Below, in pieces: positions 56,464 to 64,000 of a stretch of DNA of 64,000 nucleotides (positions are counted from its first letter, which is position 1; each line of letters begins with the position of its first letter). This DNA is from Tubiluchus corallicola. Lineage: Eukaryota; Priapulida; Priapulimorpha; Priapulimorphida; Tubiluchidae. Location of the stretch: assembly GCA_030141605.1 (NCBI GenBank), contig JAQGDQ010000255.1, positions 119,746-183,745 of the forward strand, written 5' to 3'. A model generated the notes under the pieces. It was given only the letters and a program-made list of their open reading frames with translations, made no database searches and was not told where the DNA came from. The translations under genes were made by a program, and so were the position numbers.

Positions 56464-57107
56464 CTGAAAGAAAAAACATTTACCTTTGAAACACAGTTTG
56501 TCATGACTGTCAGCAGAACTAAATCAAAATAACAAATTACTACTCACTAACATGCTGTAGTGCTCGTTTCAATAGAGTGTATTTTATAGTTCTAAAAATA
56601 GTTTTAGAATTAATAAGTGAAGAAAAACGAGCTTCATATACACGTTATTATCTTGTTCAAAATGGAAGCTATCAGAATGATAACTCATTTAAACGTCATT
56701 TATAAATCTGGCTGATGCTGGTAAAAAAGGAAGATACAGATATAGGAGACGACTGCAATGATGAGTGATGATGGTTTTGATGCGTCATGTAAAGGAAAAC
56801 CAGTAAATATTTTACCATGTCTTCTGATAAGCTTTGTATGCAGACGACCCCAGATTTGGCTATTATTCAAATTAATGTAGAGCAATGGACTAAATGTGTT
56901 CACTCAGGAATTGTTCATATGGAGCCATTTTGGACATCTCAGCTATGTAACACGTTTTCACAATTCATTCAATCTGGATTGCATGTTTCTCTCATTATTA
57001 TTAGACGGTTTGGCAATAATTAAGCAGCGCTGAGTCTAATAAGAAAATGGATGTGCTATCACAAGAGATTTTGCATTTGGGCTGATTTGCTTGCCATACC
57101 ACCAGGA

Positions 57108-57465
57108 ATGGATTAGTATAGGTAGCAGCCTAGGGCCCCCTCAAGCTTTGATAATGTTTGGTAAAACACTGTTTTTCACTACTATTATGTTGACATATGT
57201 GCTAATTTGGTTTTCAATAAATAGTAAAATAGTGGCATTTCTTACAGAACATTTTAAATTTTTTATTGACAAACAAAAGTTAACTATTCTAGTTTATTTA
57301 AAGAACTTGCTAGAAGTTTACTTCAAGCTATGTAAATGTCGGGAAGATATATCGCGCGTAAAAAGATTGAAGATAGGTGAGGGCGAGTTAGAGGGTGGCT
57401 CCGTATGAGGATGCAGCACAATTTTATTAACCTAGGGCCCTCAAAAGGTCATAATCCGATCCAGC
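57108..57465. mobile_element. Possible hAT-type transposon remnant
   Basis: The left boundary GGATTAGTATAGG then CCTAGGGCCCCC is mirrored on the right by CCTAGGGCCCTC then CATAATCC, an imperfect terminal inverted repeat. The interior has an open frame of about 105 codons starting at 57091 with no domain that I recognise. The GGGCCC-rich ends resemble those of hAT elements. Confidence 0.35.
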
Positions 57466-59337
57466 GTACCACTCTCGACTGTTTACAGAACCTTGTTAAC
57501 GTACATGCCGAACATGCCAATACACTTCTCCAGTCCCATCCAGTCGGTCGATCCAGTGTCATTGTTTGTTAAGTAGGTACCGGTCTCACTACAATCATTC
57601 TATATTAGCAATAGGTACTGTCGTTGAGTATCAGAGTCTAATTTGGACGCTGTAAAACGAAACTTATAGATCTATCACATTTGACGTTGTCCCAGCCAGT
57701 GATGCTGGTATGCGTAGTGATTTTTGGTTTCCTTAGTAAGAAAGTGATAGCCAGTTTACATGACCTCCAGGCAGTTAATCAAAATGTTTAATGGTGATGA
57801 ATAGGCGCTACTTATTTTCCAATATAGTTGGTGATGAAGTCATGAAGATACTAGATAGCCAATGTAGAAACCTGAAACCTCAACGTACTAAATGATTCAT
57901 TTAAACCTCTGATGCCACTTTTAATCCGTTCCCGTGACCTGGTCTTCCTAATAACAGTTCTTTCTCTGTTCCTAATAGCATCAGTTCATGCAAAGGCAGC
58001 AGGTTACCTACGCACAGTTGCTGTAAACATTATCATTGAATATAATTATCAGCTATTAGGTGCATTGTCTCTTTAGATCAAGCTTAACCTGGATTGTCAG
58101 CAGGCTCGCGCGGTGCACGTGTGCCCCTATCAACAGCATCAAAGCCAACAAGACTGGCCTTTTATTAATTGCTGCAATTTGAACACGCACGCGTCTTTAT
58201 TATTCCATAAAACATTCGACTACGAGGTAGAGGCATTGTGTTGTGCTTGTATGCAAAAACAAGAAGGGAAAACCCGAAATTATGTTACATGTTGAATATA
58301 AATTCATATTTAATTGCACGCTAAGAACTCTGAAAGTGGCAGGGAGTGGCGGGTTAACTTAGAACCCGTCGAAAGTCAAGTATACTGAGAGTATACCGGT
58401 TATTCTGCAACTCAGAAAAAATAATCAGAGCATTCGTAGCACACGCCTCACTAACTAATCAAAAGTACAAATTAATATATCTTGTCAATAAGATATATAA
58501 TACCTTTTTTAGTGAGTCAGTGGTGCACACTGGGACGGTGAGCCCAGTCACATTTTAGCAGTTGCCGCAAACACTTTAAGTTACAAAAGAATTTTTTTTC
58601 TAGTTATATAAGTCAAGCAATAAGCATAATGCTAAGTAATTTAACTTTGTCTGGAAGTTTTTAGGCACATACTTTAAAATTGCCTTTTCTTCCCCTTTAA
58701 CTAATGACAGGATTCAGCGCGCGGCAATTAATTTAGTACGGACTTGACTTAGTACTGAGAAAAGAACAGTGACACATCAAAAAAGTGTGCAAATCAAAGC
58801 AAAATTAGTTGATTTTTTGTCTTAGAGGCAGCAAATTTAGAAACCAATTACAGGAACCCACTTCCTCGCTCGCCTAGCATAAACATTTCGTGATCTCGAA
58901 GTATCAATAACATGTCAAACCATTGCAGCCAAGTGCACAGGACATTGCATCTCGCTGCCTAATTTCCTGTCATCTTGTGTAGCATGTCTTTTCTCACCTG
59001 TCTTCATACACATCAGATTTTCTCACCTGTAGATTGCACGCGGTTGCTTTTATCTACGTAATTATCATTGTCACGTATGTGAGCAGGTATTACAGGATAC
59101 GATTTCACCTTGCGGTATCATTTGTTTGATTAAGTCTCATTTACACCTAGAGACACAAACCTGCAGGTATAGTGTGTCTTTTACCTTCGAGTAATGCTAT
59201 AAAAGTAAGGATGCACAGGTGTAGGCCTACTGACTACTAATGGCGTATTCAAAGTGACAAAAGTTCAATAGTTCCATTTGGTAACTTAGTTGCAATATAC
59301 ATTTCATTACTGGTTGAACTTATAAATGCAATTGGTT

Positions 59338-59493
59338 GTCCATCCATCCATCCATCCATCCATCCATCCATCCATCCATCCATCCATCCATCCATCCATC
59401 CATCCATCCATCCATCCATCCAATCATCCACCCATCCATCCATCCATCCATCCATCCATCCATCCATCCATCCATCCATCCATCCATCCATCC
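59338..59493. repeat. (ATCC)n microsatellite
   Basis: About 155 nt of nearly pure CCAT units. It produces His-Pro-Ser-Ile and Trp-Met-Asp-Gly frames that are spurious. Confidence 0.97.
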
Positions 59494-60009
59494 ACCTATT
59501 CATTCTTTCATTCAATCATTCATTCACCCATTCATTGTAATAAATAACTGTTTCTTTCATTTTCAAAATACCTTTTGTTTGCTTGCTGTTTTTCCTTGTT
59601 ACTGTTTTAGTTAACATACTTAACTCTATTTATCTACTCTCTAAAATTTCTTTCTTTCTGCCCTTCTCTGATTAATTGTTCTTATGTAAACGTGTTATTG
59701 AACTTCTAGGATTTTTTTATTACATTTATTATTTACCCTAATTAAATTATTTAGTCTTCTGACAAGGAAACGCAAAAGCATCAGGACAAAACCGCTGCAG
59801 TGTTTTAACTCAACAAGTTTCTTTTTAAGAGACATTTGAGTCAAGCTACATACTTTTGGAACTAAGCGTGGTTTCACAAAGTCTAATACCTAGACAGCTG
59901 AGTGCCGGATGGCTTGCGCGGGACATGTTAAACAATTTTGTATCAATGGCAGTGACCTATTTCGAAGCAACTCCTAATGCAAACTGAAGATGTCTCGGGT
60001 ATTAAATAG

Positions 60010-60260
60010 GTGAAGAAAATGCTGATCACATTTTTTGTCACCTGTAAGACACGCAGGTTTATCAATAATGCGTTCACTTTCTACAGGTTGCGTGTCTCGG
60101 CTTGTGTTTGCAACCATCAACAATCTTTGTCACGAAATAGAGGCGACGATGCGACATCGGGTAGGTCGCGCTCCCTATTACGGCTTTTACGGGTGCAAGA
60201 CAAAGAAAGTATTTGATCTGTCAACATCGTAGCTGTTGCGAGAATCGTCTGTCAACATCA
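60010..60260. promoter_or_regulatory. Candidate enhancer 1 in the SCAPER intron
   Basis: A locally GC-richer block with clustered motifs: TGATCACA, GTCACCTG (E-box), TATCAATAATG, AACAATCTTTGT (two facing SOX-type sites) and TGATCTGTCA (MEIS/PBX-like). There is no coding continuity. The call is by motif clustering only. Confidence 0.35.
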
Positions 60261-61014
60261 CAGTCACTGCCGAATTCTACCTGTCGTAATTGAACGTGGC
60301 ACGTAAAGGTTGTTGATAGGTGTGAAAGACAAAACGATGATATGCACGATATTGTTTAGCGAGAAAGATGTAAAGATAGAATGCGTTTAGAAAACATGAA
60401 GTTGTTTTCATGAGGAGGAGTGCAAATATTGATTGAAAACGTGAAATATGGTCTTAAATTCCGTACAGAAAAGCAAATAGCAAAGAGAAAAACACTTGGC
60501 CAAGTTTGAGTAAAAAAAATCAATGACTGTTGTTTCACTAGAATCGACAAATAACTTAAAAAATTTTAGGGTGATATAAAAAATAACGAACTTGCTTCAA
60601 GAACCTCGCATATAAAAATTTCACTCCATCGGCAAATGTAAAGTTTTCCTGCGTTGCTAATACATTGTACACAAGTGTTTATTTTTCCTGTTTAATGAAT
60701 GGACTAGTTGCTAAAGACCACTGCAGGATAGGATCACAGAGCTCTTATAAGAACATATTGAGCCATGAAGTTTATTACGTGTTCCCGGGACTTCTTCACT
60801 TCAACATTTTCTATTAGGAGCCTAGATAGAGCATCATTCCTACTTCAAAAATGTTTGTGTGTAGTTTGGTTAGATACCTATAGAATTAATAAAAGAGCTT
60901 TCACTGGTAGCTCTTGCTCATTCAGAAGAAGCATTCATTTAAAGTTTTATGAAGCTTAATTACCAATATTCAGGCTACTGGAGAAAGAGAAACCAGCGCA
61001 GGTGTGCTTGGCCT

Positions 61015-61145
61015 ACCTGTATTGATACACCTGATCTCATGAAGCGGTTCGTTTATGCAAATTTGCATGGTATTTATGCAGCGGACAATATCCCCATGAT
61101 TGTCCGGACAATTTACATAATTGCATCTAATGATATTCAATGTCG
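61015..61145. promoter_or_regulatory. Candidate enhancer 2 in the SCAPER intron: POU/SOX cluster
   Basis: A perfect 14-bp palindrome ATGCAAATTTGCAT (61055-61068) contains two overlapping POU octamers. Next come GGACAAT (61083-61089) and a perfect palindrome ATTGTCCGGACAAT (61099-61112), giving three SOX-type sites. They are followed by ATTGCAT and TAATGATATT homeodomain-type words. A CACCTG E-box lies just upstream. Confidence 0.5.
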
Positions 61146-61207
61146 TAGGAGCTATCCAGTCCACGTCTCATTGAAGCCAATGACAGGGTTATTTTCTCTT
61201 GTCTAGA

Positions 61208-61208
61208 A

Positions 61209-61260
<52 letters not shown>

Positions 61261-61275
61261 GTATATATATATATG
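61208..61275. repeat. (TA)n microsatellite with GTAC interruptions
   Basis: A pure AT run of about 48 nt, then two TATGTACGTATA units. Confidence 0.95.
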
Positions 61276-62049
61276 TACGTATATACAGAGTGGTCAACAG
61301 GTCAGAAGACAGGTCAGTACTTTTTAAACGACAATTGCAGTTTTTACCATCAAGTAGGAATCAAAGTTCTAGAAAGACTAGCATGAGGGTGAGGAAGAGA
61401 AAGCTCTAGAAATATCTGTGAAATGTGGCAAAACCATAGCAATTTGGCAAAAAAATTTTGCAGCTTCCGAGGGTGACAGGTTTTGATAGGTACTTAGCGC
61501 TTCAAGATCTTAGAAGAGTCATCCAGTGTAAGTATTCAATTTTGACACTTTCTGTATTCATGTGGTTTTAACGGCAGGGCCAATATGACTAAAACAAAAA
61601 TAGAGTCAGAACTGCTTATTCTGTAACATAAATAAATAATGTAGGGCATAATACCTACATAAGTACTTTAATGTGTGCTTTTCATTTGTAGACTACTACG
61701 CAACTTGGACACTTTGCAAAAAATTAACTGTGCGCAAAATATATAACAGCAACATACCGTCTCTATAATGCTTCCTGTTACAAAAATGTTAGGAAAACGA
61801 AAAGGTTCGTTGATATTAACAAAGACGCAAAGAAACCGCGAACTATCAATAGGTTTACATTGACCTATACAATATTATATTGAACTTGGCTGGTTAGATA
61901 AGAGACAATCAATTTTCTCACACCACATCTTGACACAGAGGTCATCTTTTTCAGGGCGGCTTCACATAAAGGGGTTTCATTTACAACTTGCGCACCTGGT
62001 TAAGGATTAACGATCTCAAAGAATAATAGTGAGACATTTCAAACGGTAA

Positions 62050-62620
62050 CTTCACATTTGATGGTTTATAGAAACATTTTGACAAGCACACTTCCCCACG
62101 GAGGCACGGACACGATTCTTAAAAAACCTCCCTTTCTTGGAGCCCTTTGTGACAACAAAACATGCGACAACTTTATCTCTGATTTGTCAACAACTTTACA
62201 AGCGCTTCAACAATCATTACCTGTTTTTTGGACGAGCGCCTGGGCGAACGCCAGCCACATTTTAGCTAAATTACTATTATGTCTTACTCAATTATGCGTG
62301 ATTAGGTAAGCTGACACAATAATATGACAATACCAGGACGTGAGGGCTCTACAGCAGACGCGCGCATTTTGATAATGGGCGCACTTCAAGATGAGACCAC
62401 GTGTTGCATTCAGCCTCTGATTCAGCGCACCTAACATCAATGGTGTGGCGAACAAAAGAAGACAATGTCTTTGGTTTATTTACAGAATGAAAACAAACAT
62501 TGGGAACCCAGATATTAATTCGCCCGCAATCTGGGTGTTGGGCTGAATAGGGTGGCCTGTGAATGCCTGGTTAATCAAAAAAAGATTCACAATGCGAAGA
62601 AGATCGAATCTTCCAGTTGA
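62050..62620. promoter_or_regulatory. Candidate enhancer 3 in the SCAPER intron
   Basis: GC-richer than its flanks. It contains ATTTAGCTAAATTA, CTCAATTATGCGTGATTAGG (homeodomain-type), ACCACGTGTTG (E-box), GGTTTATTTACAG and GAAAACAAACA (forkhead-type), and AGATATTAATTCGCC. The 83-codon open frame at 62058-62309 has no recognisable domain. Confidence 0.35.
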
Positions 62621-64000
62621 GCAAATGAATTATTTTGCTACGTCATCAAGTTGCCTAATTGTTATAGTTGGAGTTTATAATCTAAAATCTCCAGTACACA
62701 GAATGGAGTACTATAGTCTACACTGAGAGTTAAATGAGATTGATCGATTTCAAAAAAGATTTGATAGAAATGGCAGACGAATTAATTATTTATAATCTTC
62801 ATTTCAAGAAACATGGCAATTATTAAATTTTTTAATAAAAAACGTAAGAAAGCAGGATGTGGAAATCTAAGAATTGAGACTCGATTTAAATTAGTGATCA
62901 AAATTTGATAATAGAGAGTTTATTCCAACGTCTTATAACAAAAGGATTTTAATGTCCCTTAGGGAGTAAAATGATAGTAAGGAATGTACAAATCAAATGG
63001 TTATCCTGCAGACAAATAGTAAAGAGCGTCAAGAAATAAATGCTTCATACACGTATGGAAAGGAAGAGATAAAACAACATCAAAGAGCATTTAATGCTGA
63101 ATAGAGAACACTTATTTTAATATGTGGTACTGGGGTCATTCACAGTTCAATTTACCACTAACAGACAGAGGTGCGCTTAACGTTGGTTTCTCAAGTAGAC
63201 TGGGATCATGAGATGAAAATTTACAAACAAAGTAGGTCATCGTTTTGCGACTAGTATATGATTATTGTACGTCATTACCCGTTTATAATTCTACGTAATA
63301 CACAACTGTACAGAAAAATGGCGCTTGTCCTTGTTATAGCAGCAATTACATGAAACTGTGCATGAATTAGGCAATGGCACAGAAAAGGCTAGAAAATATC
63401 GATGTGTCATCATTGTTTCACGCTGAACGGAAGCAGCTCACATTATTATGAATATGCGCATTCAGCTATTGTTTTGCTGCTTGACGAATCAATACATAAG
63501 CGTCACACAACTCATAGATTTATCCATATGTGTGAGCATAGCCTTTAGTCATTGGCTTGGCACATTGATAATCTATAATGTTCTCTTATATGCAAAGTGA
63601 ACAGGGATTCGCACGACGTTGGCATTTATTTTATTCTTGCCAGGCGCATGCGTGTAACGAGCAGTTCCTGTAGATGCGATTCTGGAAACGTCTGCTGAAC
63701 TTACACCTAAAAGTTCTTGGGGTAACTGATGTGCTTACATTTTCTGAATTTAATCATTTTTTGTAATGTTCTTGCTCAAGCGCTTATCTTTGTGTCTTCA
63801 TTTTTCGTTTGTTTATTAGTTCATTCGTCAGTTTTTTTTCATTTGTTTATCTACTTGCCTACTCATTCCTTTAATTTATTCATAAAATAAAAAACGAGTT
63901 TCTACAGCCCATTTCGCTTCTTTTTGTTTGTTTCTTTGTTTGTTTTTTTCATTTACTCACTTGACTTTCATTTGTTAGAACATTCTTTTTGCCTTCCTAG

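Larger units (their letters stand above)
56464..64000 (-). other. Presumed last intron of the SCAPER-like gene, partial
   Basis: At least 7.5 kb without a recognisable exon on either strand. It contains a hAT-like palindromic remnant (57108-57465), an (ATCC)n array (59338-59493), a (TA)n array (61208-61275) and three candidate enhancers (60010-60260, 61015-61145, 62050-62620). The remainder (57466-59337 and 62621-64000) shows nothing I recognise. Confidence 0.5.

Noticed and set aside
62058-62309. 83-codon open frame
   Set aside because: No recognisable domain and no clear partner exons; the block looks more like clustered binding motifs.

Overview
This is animal nuclear DNA: AT-rich, intron-rich and full of microsatellites. 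It carries parts of three genes. All coding sequence I can support belongs to them; the remainder is introns, flanking DNA, repeats and candidate regulatory DNA. The organism is probably a marine invertebrate. The word TAGGCCT recurs at least eight times, which I associate with echinoderm and hemichordate genomes, but that is a weak clue. I cannot name a species.

Layout. (1) 1-9897, minus strand: the first five coding exons of a nuclear lamin (head, coil 1 and the start of coil 2). The rest of the rod, the lamin tail domain and the CaaX end lie beyond position 1. (2) 9898-11880: a 2 kb head-to-head intergenic region that should hold both promoters. It contains one copy of a roughly 0.6-0.7 kb dispersed repeat whose sister copy lies in lamin intron 1. 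(3) 11881-30957, plus strand: a complete six-exon LIM-homeodomain gene of the Islet (ISL1/ISL2) family, 367 codons, with LIM1, LIM2, a homeodomain, the LHX-binding region and a C-terminus ending SELSSPNGSE. (4) About 31-53 kb: Islet 3' flank and intergenic DNA with many simple-sequence arrays, a 27-unit 32-bp minisatellite and a foldback element. (5) 53.4-56.46 kb, minus strand: a candidate terminal coding exon plus a long 3' UTR. Its last 30 residues resemble the C-terminus of SCAPER, the gene known to neighbour Islet in animals. (6) 56.46-64 kb: on that reading, the last SCAPER intron, with three dense candidate enhancers. One contains a palindromic POU octamer and three SOX-type GGACAAT sites.

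How the parts fit. Islet and SCAPER appear to be convergent, as ISL2 and SCAPER are in human. Published work (Wong and colleagues, 2020) describes Islet enhancers inside SCAPER introns from sponges to vertebrates, so the clusters at 60.0, 61.05 and 62.1-62.6 kb are natural Islet enhancer candidates. The lamin next to Islet is probably an unrelated housekeeping neighbour that shares the intergenic region. The most unusual non-coding item is the minisatellite at 36.5-37.35 kb: about 21 of its units carry TGAGGTAG, which is let-7 nucleotides 1-8. A minus-strand transcript would therefore hold about 21 let-7 8-mer target sites.

Most other open frames of 60-160 codons are translations of microsatellites or chance frames in AT-rich DNA.
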